A stretch of 64,000 nt of DNA from Musa acuminata AAA Group. Its lineage: Eukaryota; Streptophyta; Magnoliopsida; Zingiberales; Musaceae. The notes beneath the pieces are model-generated. The model saw only the letters and a program-made list of their open reading frames with translations, had not been told where the DNA came from and did no database searches. The translations under genes and the position numbers were made by a program. Of the stretch, positions 50,196-61,284 are shown one piece after another. Position 1 is the first letter of the stretch; each line of letters begins with the position of its first letter. Where the stretch lies: assembly GCF_036884655.1 (NCBI RefSeq), contig NC_088347.1, forward strand, positions 18,082,501 through 18,146,500. Reading direction: 5' to 3'.

Positions 50196-53100
50196 GGGAC
50201 AAACACTCATAGAAACACTTAGCATGCAAACGTGGGGACCTAGCGGGGCTGCGTTGAGGGCAGTCAGCACACGCGTGACCGTTTGGGGGAAAACGACATG
50301 GAGATGTAGGGAAAAGGAGTCGCTCGGAGGAGCGGGCATCTGACATTGGCATTCAAAGGAATAGCCAACCCTTCGTGCAAGAGGCACCACGAGAACAGGT
50401 AAGCTTGGAAGAATTGGGAGCGCACAAAGGTTGGGATGGCTGAGTTTGAGCTACGGCTCAACGTTGACAACTATACTTGATGGTGCTCAAGCCAAGCGAG
50501 GCGCTTGGTAAAGGATGAGACCATGCAAGGTGGAATGAGTTGCTCAATGACTAAAAGAGTTATGCAAAGCTCACAGAGGTGAGGGGAATTGCTAACTCGA
50601 AGAATTTGGTACTCATGCATGGGCTTGTATGCGGACGATGGAATGTTCGTGGCCATCCCAAGGCGACCGAAACTCGGCGCCATGGACCATTGAAACTTTC
50701 TCTTCGGCATGTGAAGGATACGTCCATAGGAGGCTGAAGTGTGCAACGAGTTCAGCATGTTGCTAGGCCTTGAGTGGTGCAACGGGGGGCTGTATTGACG
50801 TGGAGTCGCAATCTAGCAAGTACGTTTGCAGGAGGCAGAATAATGCACAGTTTGTTCAGCAGATCGGAGTAGTCCAAGGGGATGGTGGTCTCCGAAATAA
50901 AGAGAGATATTGCTCCAATGGGATAGTTATCTAAGAGGGATAAGTCCCGGCTCTCTAAAGGGAGAATCATGTGTGACGGACCGCACATGTTGAGGAGAAG
51001 TACCTCAACAAACAATGACTCCACGAAGCTTGATGGACTGAGCAAGCGGCGAGGATTCGTCGCATGATCTTGCTTGAGAGAATGCATTGGTGGATGCATT
51101 GCGAGATCAAGTGGGGGAGCGACCCAAAGCAACTTAAATGAAGGCACACTTGGAGTCGATATGGAGATCGGACTCAAGGGAGGGCTGACCCGTGGAATGG
51201 TGGGCGCAAGGGCCACCATCGACTCAATGCAAAAACGAGGAGCGGAACAACTTGGGTGTAACTTGGCAAAGTACCCAAGCCGCATGAAGGGAGCTAGCAG
51301 GAAGATGGAACATGGAGCAGAGGCACAGTGCTTTCCTTAGACAGAGGTCAAGGACATGAACTCTTATAGAGGCAAGAGTAGGATCATGTTGTTCCAGGGG
51401 TCCTTCATTCTGACGGAGCAGACTCATCTTGCATGGTGCCAAAGATGAAGGGAGCTTCTGGGCACATGCACCTTATCTCGGAAAAGCATTTGATGGAGGA
51501 ACTAAGGCGACTCAATTTGTGGAGGCGAAATTGGGTTCAGAAGGCCTTAGCACGGGGCAAGAGGACTCAGAGGTGGGTACTCTTGAAGAATATGCCACAG
51601 TGTTGCCATTCAAGTTTCCATGAAGGAAGCAGTGCGCAGCGGAGATTGTGCTAGTAGGGGCAGAGGCCCAGGATCCAGACAATGGTGCACAAATTACAGT
51701 GAAGTCGGTGGACCTCGGGAGCTACTAGGCGACGGACTGTCTTAGAGCGGTGCTTTATCTAGGTGTGACCCAAGAGTGGGTGGATGAAGGTCGATTGCCA
51801 AAGGAGCGAACAAACTTGAAGGTGGAGGAGACCCTGCGATGTATTGGCAGAGGCCACACATGGAGGGTTCACAATTTGAGTTTATTCCACAAGGATCAGA
51901 ATGCAATGGAGATGTCACCAGGAGGCGACATGGTGCAGCGGATCGTGGTGGAACAGTTCGTGGCAATGCGATACATACGACAGTGAGTCCCGCGAGGGAC
52001 TAGATCATATGGAGGTATGATTGGGAGCTACTAGGAGCTCCAGTTCGGTGAACAACACGACGGCAAGAAGGGCTATGGATTCAAGGAGTGAAGGCCATGG
52101 TACCGCAGAGGCGGGTCTTCCGTGCGTGCATCGAATTTTGCATCAGATGAAAACCTTGGTCATCAGCATATGAGGGTTGGGTTCCACCAAGGGAAAAGTT
52201 CGAATGCAAGTACTAGTAAGTTCCATGGGAGGGACTTGATCATGCAGATGTATGATCGAAGCAGCTGGAGAGTTGGACTGCTCTAGAGCTTATATTCGCT
52301 TAAGGGAGCTCGACAAGTCAGAGGACAAGGTTGAGTAAGCAAACGTTGCTACCAAGGAAGCTAAGGAGAACATAATCGGTGCAAACCCTACAAAGCGATG
52401 GCAGAGGCCATGCATGGGAGTTGCAGTCTGTCTTTCCATCGACCAAACAGACTATTTGGAGAACACAGAGGTGTTGAAGCAAGGGGTCGAAAGGGGCGAG
52501 GAAGCGACGACGAGTCCAGAGGGACTTAGCTACCCAAAATCAAACATCAGTTAGAATGTAGGTGGACTCAGAGGAGTGCCACTGAGACATATCTACTGAT
52601 CGTGAAGAAAAGGGATGCAGATGCGAGGCGACGGATAGTAGGGCCATGGGCATGGCAGCGCCATGGTACCGCAAAGGCGGGACTTCCGTGAAAGTCATTG
52701 ATCCCTTGCTCTCATGGAGGAGAGTGCTTGGTCGTGGAAGGGGCCGAGGAGATGGAGCATGCAGAGGCAATCTCCAAGTACCGAGACAAGGCTGAAGGGC
52801 AGAGGCCGAGTAACTTCGTAAGACCGGTGTCAATGAGCTTCTCATCAAGATAACCGAAAGTGAAGGACTTCGGGTCATACAAGAGTGCATAACCAAGGAA
52901 CGAAGCAGGCAGTATACGGTGTTGTACCTTTGCTACTCAGTGGAGTAAGTGGCAGGGTTGATGGAGAAGACGGTACAATCCCAGAGGCAACCAAACCTAT
53001 AAGAGAATTACTCCAAGTTGGGGTGAAAACTTCCTGCATTCCAAAAGTTCGATGGCATTGAAAAGGTGAATCACAGTAACTAACTCAATGCAAGGAGTGC

Positions 53101-53838
53101 AAACACTTCAAGTGCTTCAGAAGTGTGAGCAAAGAGCAGGCGAAGGCTAGTAACCAGCTCGATGCATGGAGTACAACCTCGGGGGGGCGGGCGAAGTCAA
53201 GTAACCTTTGCCTTCTCAACTCTTAAGAGAATGGGCGAAACCGAGTACCCCAATTCTCTTATCTATCCAGTAGAGGAGCTCTGCACAAGTTCAAAGACCC
53301 TTCGAAGATAATGGAAGACAATAGTTGTCAAATCCTCACCAATGGTGATCAGTGCTATTGAGAGTAGATTGTCCGCTTCATTTCCCAACGAAATGCCAAT
53401 CGAAAGCGGAAGTGATGCGAACCTACTTGGATGTGACAACTAAGTGAAAGAAGAGTCAATGAGCAAATGTTGTGGAGGAAGGACCCAAAACTTCAGAAGT
53501 TTGCGAGACGATGCTCGTTAAAGCTCCAATAAGCATCCACCCAGTTCAAGCAACATGAGGCATTTGAGAGATTGGTGTAGTAAGGATGGTCTTTTCCTTC
53601 ATGGGGGATCCGCAGGAATCAACAAGGATCAACACAACTCAGTCAACCCCACACCAGAGTCAGAGTCATTGGTGAGTTGAAGCAGCATGGCGGATCAAAG
53701 GTTCGACTACTCAAAAATAGTAGCGGAGAGCAGCAAGGAGCCAAGAGGCGCATTGTAGCTGGAGCAGAAGATTGAAGACTCAGCAAAGGCGAGGAGTTGT
53801 AGTGTCGACAAAGGCTTCAACGAGGACGTCGAAGGAAT
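50196..53838 (+). other. Interior of LARD-like copy A, no recognised protein
   Basis: Moderately GC-rich, unlike its AT-rich neighbours. The sense frame 51750-51986 (LGVTQEWVDEG, GGDMVQRIVVEQFVAMRY) is conserved in the inverted copy (60010-60252), but antisense frames over the same DNA are also open, so coding is not established. Motifs such as CCATGGTACCGC and GCAGAGGC recur. Confidence 0.6.
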
Positions 53839-53851
53839 AAGTGGGGGAGAA
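53839..53851 (+). other. Polypurine tract of LARD-like copy A
   Basis: AAGTGGGGGAGAA, immediately before the 3' LTR. Confidence 0.88.
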
Positions 53852-54285
53852 TGTCACGGACAAACTTCGAAACAGGATGTTTGATGTAATGCTTATGTTT
53901 GTCCGTGTCTTTTGGCATGTTCATGCTTTGTACAACATGTAGAGGGGCGGCCGAAGGCATAATAGTCCTATTTTAGTTGGGTTGGTGGCCTCTTTAGGCT
54001 TGTAAATAAAGGTTGTGTCATGTGGACATGTGCGAGAGATTTTCGGTCTGTAATGGATCATTTTACCCTTTGTTGTGCCACTGTTCAGAGCTTGTAAAGT
54101 TTGTTTGTAATTTGCATTGTCTATGAAGTGTTTTCGGAGATGTTTGCTTGTGGATCCCGATTGAGGCGTTCTCTCTAGCCCGTTCTCTCTTTTGTTGGTC
54201 CTAAGGGACAATGGGAGGCTGACCTTTGCGGACGAACATGCAAGGGTGCCGCGTGACTTAGGCAAAACCAGCTAGGTCCGTGACA
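53852..54285 (+). repeat. 3' LTR of LARD-like copy A
   Basis: 434 bp, TGTCACGGAC to GTCCGTGACA, highly similar to 49737-50181 with a short deletion near its 3' end. Confidence 0.93.
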
Positions 54286-54289
54286 ATAG

Positions 54290-55411
54290 GGATTGTGGAG
54301 AGATAAATTCAGAAGATCAGAGGTGATGTGATGAAAGACACCAGAGTCTACAATCCAATTGGGGTGGCTAGTCGTCGGAGTAGTAAGGAGATTTGCTTGA
54401 GGCCAGTGTGACGGAGCAGGAAGGCGGGGTCGAGACCGGCAAACTTTAGCGGAGTGTCCAATTTTTCACACAGTTGGCAGATGATCCGTCGTTGTTGGCT
54501 TGAAGGGACAGGATGCCAAGGTGGATGAGTATTGGAGTTGCCACTTTGCTAGAAGTTAGGAGGATAAGGGGGGAGTTGCATGGGACCCACAGGATCAAGA
54601 ATACCTTTAGTGACGTTCGAAGGGTACCGAGTGTTCTTCCTCTTGGACTTTAACTGACTTGAGCTGTGATAGACAGTCCAGGCAGTTTGTCCATATGCTT
54701 TAAATGCATCCCATAGTCAGTCAACTTGTCATAGAGTTCTTCAAAGGAGACTTGCGAGTCGTGTGCCCGAATTGTAGCCGCCAACTCCTTGTAGTCGTCT
54801 CCAATACCATTTAGGGTATGGATGATGATCTCCTCGTTATATAAGGAATGACCTATCAAAGCCAAGTCATCGATGATAACTTTGATATTTTGTAGATAAT
54901 CAGTGATAGTACTTCCCTCTTGTTTGGTCACCATCAACTTGGATAGAAGACTGAGCTTGTGAGTATGCGAATGATTCGCTAAAGTTGTTTGCAGTTTAGA
55001 CCATGCATCAGCAGCAGTCACACATGCAGAAATCAATGGAGTGACGGATCTAGTAACTGAGGCTTGAATAGCTTAGAGGATGAGACAATCTTGACGCAAC
55101 CATAATTTCTGAGCTGGATTAGGTACTAGACTAGGTTTTCCGAGGATGTTGAGCATGGCTGGTGGACAACCGAAGGAGCCATCAACGTAACCTAGTAAGT
55201 CGTATCCAAATAAGAGATTAGAAAGTTGAGCCCGCCAAGACTTATAGTTGCCACCCTTTGATAACTTGAAAGGGATTAGTATGACTACATTGATGGAGAT
55301 AAGCCCTATAGAAGAAGAACTGTGAGAAGAATAGCTGTTGCTGTAGCTGCAGATTGCTGCGGCTGCGGTTGCAGAAGCTATTGTAGCTATTGAAGACTGC
55401 TGCAATAGCAA
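54290..55411 (-). pseudogene. Copia element 3 gag and start of protease (broken)
   Basis: 55073-55411 is the gag N terminus (KLSKGGNYKSWRAQLSNLL). 54650-55036 is the UBN2-type gag core (AADAWSKLQTTLANHS, LSLLSKLMVTKQEGS, TIRAHDSQVSFEELYDKL). A zinc knuckle starting CQLCEK with GHSAKVC in a shifted frame, and a protease start (WIVDSG), lie near 54300-54480. The protease continues across the nested insertion at 49736. Confidence 0.85.
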
Positions 55412-56078
55412 AGATTGTTGTTGTAGCGAAATTTCTACGGTTACGACTATAGAAGCTATTGAAAACTACTGCTGTAGCGATGAGGAAGCTGTAGCGATGT
55501 TACAGAAATTTGGAACGATGTTAAAGAAATCTACAGTGATGCTGTAGCAGGAGAAATTTGTGAGAAATCTCCTAAAGCTCTGTCGGCCTCAATGCAGGAA
55601 GTGGTAGCCGTAGCAGATGCAGCGAAAGCTACTACGGTAGAGGAAGCAAGATGCAGCGGCAGATAGAAGCGGCTACTGCTACAAGAACTACAATCGTTCC
55701 TGCTGTCACAGGAAGGTAGTGATGGTTGTGCGGTAAGGATGGCGGCAACGACACTTCTCACTCGAGCGAGATGCGGGAACAAGGAGGAGAGGTCACTGGC
55801 TAGGGAGCAGTTGCGAGGATGGTGGCCACCACGACAGCGTAGGCAAGGTTCTTGCGAGGGCAGGAGGTGGCTGAGCGGTCGGCGAGTTCAGACCAGTTGC
55901 GATTCTCTAAGTGGTAACGGGTGATAGAGTCGGAGAGGCGGGAGAAGAAGCCCGCAGGCGCAAGAGGAGAGGTAAGCAACGGCACTACCCTTTCTAGCCG
56001 GACAAGAAAGGGGAGGAGGCGGCAGGAGAGGCTTCGGCAGAGCTGCCTACATTCGTAAGGAAGAAGGCTATGATACTA
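55412..56078 (-). other. Leader of copia element 3
   Basis: Between the 5' LTR and gag. Rich in GCTGTAGCGATG / AGAAGCTATTG repeats that become Ala/Ser/Thr-rich spurious frames on the minus strand. No recognised domain. Confidence 0.5.
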
Positions 56079-56193
56079 TGTTAGAAAAGAGATAGAAAAG
56101 AAATAACTAAAGGATTTCTCTCAACCGAATAGAGAAATATCCTCGTATAGATGAAGAAAGAAATCCTCCTATAGTTGATAAAATCTTCTGCCA
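56079..56193 (-). repeat. 5' LTR of copia element 3 (internally deleted)
   Basis: 115 bp against 163 bp for its partner. The missing block of about 48 bp contains the TATATAAA promoter box. Confidence 0.8.
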
Positions 56194-56691
56194 TGGGAAG
56201 CGGGAACGATGAAGAGGAGTGGATGACGTGATTCTTGAAGTTGACGTTTTGCTTCTTCTTTCTGGTGCGGCACTCGATTTAGAGAACGCTGATGAGGTAC
56301 GCAGTCCAGCTGCCGAGGAAGCCGTAGAACAGTTGCAGGATCACCCCCGCATCCCCAGCTGCGAGAACGAGTACGGCGGCGTCAACAGCACCTGCACCAC
56401 CTGCAAATCCACCGCCCGCATCTCCCCACAGCAACTCCGTCCATTAGCAGAGAGAGCTGTCCAAAAATTGAATCTTCATTGAAATACTTGATTGGAGGCG
56501 CAGCTGAACCAGGCGTCCCAGGCGGAACCACCGTGCCAGAGGAGGCTTTTCATGCTGAACGCGGAGTCCCTCTCTCCCTCCCCTTCCACCCTCGCCGCCG
56601 TGCCCCCCACACCCCCTCCCCCGGTTTGCTCGGCCTCATTGTTGATGACAGGAATGCCGCTGGCCGCGACGTCAACTTCTTCGGCTCGCAT

Positions 56692-57625
56692 CTTCCCCTC
56701 TTGTGCCCAAGTGGATTTAGAAGGTAGGAGGGGAGAAGGGGAGCGAGCAAAGCGATGCGTGGTCGTCGCCAACGGGCGAGCGTGACGGCGGACACAGATT
56801 GTACGGCCAACGAAGAAAGTGGCAGCAAAAGAGGGGAAAGGATGAAGGCTTGTAACCTTCGCTTTCTTCACACTTATCGTTCGAACACTAACCTTTCTCT
56901 GTGTGCGTGTGTTTGCAGTATAGAAGTGGCGTCGGAGGTCGATGAACGAGGAGAAATGGAGTGTCTATTGGCAGCGTTGGAACCCAAAAGGTACTCGTGA
57001 AACCATATAAACCTCTTTTATTTATTCCTTAATATGAAAAAGCCAGATATGGAATGGAACACAATTAAGAATCGTTGTTTATTTCTTTTATAGGACAGAA
57101 TTTATAAGATATTATTGATTTTCTATTTATTAAGTATCATGATAAGTAATGATTTGTTACTGATATAGGATAAATCTTCCCATTCCTTGATGTAGAACAC
57201 GATTAATGATTTGTTATGGGATGAATCTAAGATAATAAAATAGTAAGAAATGGGATTCAAATAATTTCTTTTGTTTTTTTTTTTTTTGGGATTCACCTTA
57301 GTGTTATTGCTCGCCTCATCCCTCGACATGGAAGATGACAGGGAATGATGGGAAGAGCTAATATTGATATGAATGTGCCATGTAAGCTGTCACGAGGATT
57401 AGCCTATTGTCTCCAGCATATCTATGAAGTGTGGTATGCATTTTGTGTCACCGTTCAACATCGAATGCATAGAGGAGCTCAGGAGATCAGAATATTAGCT
57501 TGCTTCATATGCTAATCAAAATGTAGTTTTGGATCCCTCAGGTTCTGTCATATCATAATATCTTCCACTTAATTCCTAACATCCTATAATTACTGATATC
57601 ATATATTATATGTTGTATGTATCAA
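56692..57625. other. Former upstream region of the auxin carrier pseudogene
   Basis: Non-coding. Includes a C/T-rich 5'-UTR-like stretch on the minus strand (56692-56870) and then AT-rich DNA. No promoter can be named. Confidence 0.5.
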
Positions 57626-57695
57626 GGTTCGCCGTACCGTAACGTGTCGGCGTTTCGATCCGGGCTCGGTACCGGTACGGTACGGTATACCGCTC
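57626..57695. repeat. GTACC-rich palindromic repeat
   Basis: Contains GGTACCGGTACGGTACGG and related strings. Short palindromic GTACC units also occur near 17640 and, diverged, in the copia-fragment duplication near 24790 and 26640. The LARD-like copy B begins directly after it. Confidence 0.55.
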
Positions 57696-58142
57696 TGTCA
57701 CGACCTTAGCTGATTTTGCCTAAGGCGTGCGGCACCCTTGCGTGTCCGTCCGCAAAGGTCAGCCTCCCCGAAGCCTCCCATCGTCCCTTAGGACCACCAA
57801 AAGAGAGAACGGGTTAGAGAGAACGCCTCCAACGGGATCCACAAGCAAACATCTCCGAAAAACACTTCATAGACAATGCAAATTACAAACAGACTTTACA
57901 AGCTCTGAATAGTTGCACAATAAAGGGTAAAATGGTCCATTACAGACCGAAAAGCTCTCGAACGTGTCCACATGACACAACCTTTATTTACAAGCCTAAA
58001 GAGGCCACCAACCCAACTAAAATGGGACTTATAAGCCTTCGGCCGCTCCTCTACCTGCTATACAAGGCATGAACATGCCAAAAGACAACGGACAGACATA
58101 AGCATTACATCCAACATCTTGTTTAGAAGTTTGTCCGTTACA
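57696..58142 (-). repeat. 3' LTR of LARD-like copy B
   Basis: 447 bp, TGTCACGACC to CCGTTACA on the plus strand; the inverse of 53852-54285. The end has one change from GTGACA. Confidence 0.9.
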
Positions 58143-60502
58143 TTCTCCCCCACTTATCCCTTCGACGTCCTCGTCGAAGCCTTTGTGAACACTGCAACTC
58201 TTCGCCTTTGCTGAGTCTTCAATCTTCCGCTCCAGCTGCAATGCGCCTCCTGGCTCCCAGCTGCTCTACGCTGCTGTTTTTGAGTAGTCGACCCTTTAAT
58301 CCGCCATGCTGCTACAACTCACCAATGACTCTGACTCTACTGGGGGGGTTGGCTGAGTTGTGTTAATCCTTGTCGATTCTTGCGGATCCACCAAATGAAG
58401 GAAAAGACCATCTTTTCTGCGCCAGTCTCTCAAAATTTCCACATGCTGCTTGAACTGGGTGGATGCTTGTTGGAGCTTTAACGAGCATCGCCTCGCAAAC
58501 TTCTGAAGTTTTGGGTCCTTCCTCCACAAAATTTGCTCATTGACTCTTCTTTCAGTTAGTTGTCACATCCAAGTAGGTTCGCATCACTTCCGCTTTCGAT
58601 TGGCATTTCGTTGGGAAATGAAGCGGACGATCTACTCTCAGTAGCACTGATCACCGTTGGTGAGGATTTGACAACTATTGTCTTCCATTATCTTCGAAGG
58701 GTCTTTGAACTTGTGCAGAGCTCCTCTGCTGGATAGATAAGAGAACTGGGGTACTCGGTTTCGCCCATTCTCTTAAGAGTTGAGAAGGCTAAGGTTACTT
58801 TGACTTCGCCCGCCTCCTCGAGGTTGTACTTCATGCATCGAGCTGGTTACTAGTCTTCGCCTGCTCTTTGCTCACACTTCTGAAGCACTTGAAGTGTTTG
58901 CACTCCTTGCGTTGAGTTGGCTACTGTGATTCACCTTCTCAATGCCATCGAACTTCTGGAATGCGGGAAGTTTTCACCCCAACTTGGAGTAATTCTCTGA
59001 TAGATGAGGTCGCCTCTGGGATTGTACCATCTTCTCCATCAACCCTGCCTCCTACTCCACTGAGTAGCAAAGGTACAGCACCGTGTACTGCCTGCTTCGT
59101 TCCTTGGTCGTGCACTCTTGCGTGACCCGAAGTCCTTCACTTACGGCTATCTTTGATGAGAAACTTGTTGACACCGGTCTTACGAAGTTTCTTGGCCTCT
59201 GCCCTTCAGCCTTGTCTCGGTACTTGGAGATTGCCTCTGCATGCTCCACCTCCTCGGCCCCTTTCACGACCAAGCGCTCTCCCTCCATGAGAGCAAGGGA
59301 TCAATGACTTGCACGAAAGTCCCGCCTCTGCGGTACCATGGCGCTGCCATGCCCATGGCCCTACTATCCGTCGCCTCGCCTCTGTATCCCTTTTCTTCAC
59401 AATCAGTAGAGATGTTTCCGTGGCACTCCTCTGAGTCCACCTCCATTCTAACTAATGCTTGATTTTGGGTAGCTAAGTCCCTCTGGACTCGTCGTCGCTT
59501 CCTCGCCCCTTTCGACCCCCTGCTTCAACACCACTGTGTTCTCCAAGCAGTCCGTTTGGTCGATGGAAAGACAGACTGCAACTCCCATGCATGGCCTTTG
59601 CCATCACGTTGTAGAGTTTGCACCGATTCTGTTCTCCTTAGCTTCCTTGGTAGCAACGTTCACTTACTCAACCTTGTCCTTTGACTTGTCGGGCTCCCTT
59701 AAGCGAATATGAGCTCTGGAGAAGTCCAACTCTCAAGCTGCTTCGATCATACCTCTGCATGATCAAGTCCCTTCCATGGAACTCACTGGTACTTGCATTC
59801 GAACTTTTCCCTTGGTGGAACCCAGCCCCCCCCATATGCTGATGACCAAGGTTTTTATCCGATGCAAAATTCGGTGCACGCCTGGAAGACCCGCCTCTGC
59901 GGTACCATGGCCTTCACTCCTTGAATCCATAGCCCTTCTTGCCGTCGTGTTGTTCACCAAAGCGGAGCTCCCAGTAGCTCCCGATCATACCTCCATATGA
60001 TCTCATCCCTCACGGGACAGATTGTGTGTATCTCATTGCCACGAACTGTTCCACCACGATCCGCTGCACCATGTCGCCTCCTGGTGACATTTCCATTGCA
60101 TTCTGATCCTTGTGGAATAAACTCGAATTGTGAACCCTCCATGTGTGGCCTCTGCAAATACATCGTAGGGTCCCTTCCACCTTCGATTTTGTTCGCTCCT
60201 CTGGCAATCGATCTTCATCCACCCACTCCTGGGTCACACCTAGATGAAGCACCGCTCTAGGACAGTCCGTCGCCTAGTAGCTCTCGAAGTCCACCGACTT
60301 CACTGATCTGTGCACCATTGTCTGGATCCTGGGCCTCTGCCCCTACCAGCACAATCTCCACTGCGCACTGCTTCCTTCATTACAACTCAAATGGCAACAC
60401 TGTGGCATATTCTTCAAGAGTACCCGCCTCTGCGTCCTCTTGCCCCGTGCTAAGGCCCTTCTCAACCCAACTTCGCCTCCGCAAATTGAGTCGCCTTAGT
60501 TC
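57696..60502 (-). mobile_element. LARD-like LTR retrotransposon, copy B (truncated by SIRE-like element B)
   Basis: Inverted relative to copy A. The 3' LTR lies at 57696-58142, then the purine tract (CCCCCACTT on the plus strand), then interior DNA matching copy A from about 53850 back to about 51510. The match stops where element B begins at 60503. The remaining interior and the 5' LTR should lie beyond element B, outside the window. Confidence 0.9.
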
Positions 60503-61024
60503 TGTTGAATCTCGGATTTTGATGATGAAGTCAATTGTCATTTGTTATCTAATCTATGTGTTGAGATAAGTGTGCAGGATTAACTACGATGAGAATAAGA
60601 CAAGCAGCAGGAGTTGCGCCGGAGTCAAGATCATGATCACGTTGGGAGTTCGAGAGTTCGACGGAAGTTCGGACGGTCGTCGGAGGTTCAGAGAGAACAG
60701 ATTCGAGAAGTCCAGAAGCTTGCCAAGCGAAGCTCGTCGGAACTCGCCAAGTGGATCGTCGCAAAGTCCAGGAGTATGCCGGATGTCCGCAGAAGGATCA
60801 CCGAAGGTTATCGGTTGATCGACGGAAGTTGGCCGGAAACTCGCCGGAAGAAGCGATTGACGCATCGGAGCAAAGCTGCAGAAGTTGTCTTAGAGATATT
60901 CGTAGTTAGCACGATGATTAAGCATGAAAATGGGAGGTGATCCCATTAGCTTAATCTTGGGGCAATTGGGCCCCTGAAAAGATTCAAAGTGGGTCGAATG
61001 GAGTGAACCATTCGGACCCTGATT

Positions 61025-61280
61025 GCACCAGGAGGTGCAACCGCCCAAGCCAGGAGGTGCAACCGCCTGGGCTGTGGGGTTGAGAGGTGCAACCGCCCCA
61101 GCCAGGAGGTGCAACCGCCTGGGCTGTGGGGTTGAGAGGTGCAACCGCCCCAGCCAGGAGGTGCAACCGCCAGGGTTGCAAGGCTGGGAGGTGCAACCGC
61201 CCCAGCCAGGAGGTGCAACCGCCAGGGTTGCAAGGCTGGGAGGTGCAACCGCTCCAGCCAAGAGGTTGCACCGCCAGAGC
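61025..61280 (+). promoter_or_regulatory. AGGTGCAACCGCC repeat array upstream of the LTR promoter
   Basis: About ten units of AGGTGCAACCGC(C) spaced by AGCC or by TGGGCTGTGGGGTTGAG / AGGGTTGCAAGGCTGGG linkers. The linkers themselves repeat with a period of about 52 bp. Situated in U3, where element A has GGTACC palindromes. Confidence 0.7.
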
Positions 61281-61284
61281 TCAA

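Larger units (their letters stand above)
49737..54285 (+). mobile_element. Coding-poor LTR retrotransposon (LARD-like), copy A, nested in copia element 3
   Basis: LTRs 49737-50181 and 53852-54285, primer site TGGTATCAGAGC at 50184-50195, purine tract GTGGGGGAGAA just before the 3' LTR, 4-bp flanks ATAG on both sides. The 3.67-kb interior has no recognisable gag, protease, RT or integrase, although frames of 60-180 codons are open on both strands. Same family as 57696-60502. Such elements move only with proteins from another element. Confidence 0.9.
46795..56193 (-). mobile_element. Ty1/copia retrotransposon (element 3) inside the auxin carrier gene, with a nested insertion
   Basis: Short LTRs at 46795-46957 (3') and 56079-56193 (5'). 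Minus-strand order gag (54650-55411), zinc knuckle and protease (54290-54620, resuming at 49736), integrase, RT, RNase H (47000-49519). Removing the nested element at 49737-54285 restores a continuous protease frame. Decayed primer site next to the 5' LTR (TAGTATCATAGCC on the minus strand, about 56066-56078). The short LTRs and protein style suggest an Ale/Retrofit-like or Ivana-like lineage. Flanks GAAGG and TGGGA do not form a clean duplication. Confidence 0.9.
39214..56691 (-). pseudogene. AUX1/LAX auxin influx carrier, split by two LTR retrotransposons
   Basis: When intact this family imports auxin across the plasma membrane by proton symport (amino acid/auxin permease fold). Exon remnants, 5' to 3' on the minus strand: 56488-56691 (start; SLLWHGGSAWDAWFSCASNQ), 56194-56400 (VQVLLTPPYSFSQLG, LGSWTAYLISVL), 46739-46794 (TFLLVGSIIQLIACA), 46502-46676 (NIYYIND, WTYIFGA, YRIWSFLGLSMTTYTAWY), about 46333-46431 (HSGPTNLVLYFTGATNVLYT), about 39482-39895 (TLPSTTAVY, LIHKFITFGFACTPLYFVWE, PIWFLAIIFPFFGPINS), 39214-39422 (NAAEKPPFFLPIWTAMY to TNFIKQV, GLFTKCYQC). 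Lesions: frameshift near 56343-56352, TAA at 56279-56281, donor GT changed to GG at 46738, TAG for Trp at 39827-39829, frameshift and loss of about 14 residues after NAFVVG. Copia elements fill 39936-46320 and 46795-56193. Not functional. Confidence 0.93.

Noticed and set aside
52540..52896. 118-codon minus-strand frame in the LARD-like interior, also partly open in copy B
   Set aside because: It is antisense to the element and recognised by no domain. Open frames occur on both strands of this GC-richer DNA.
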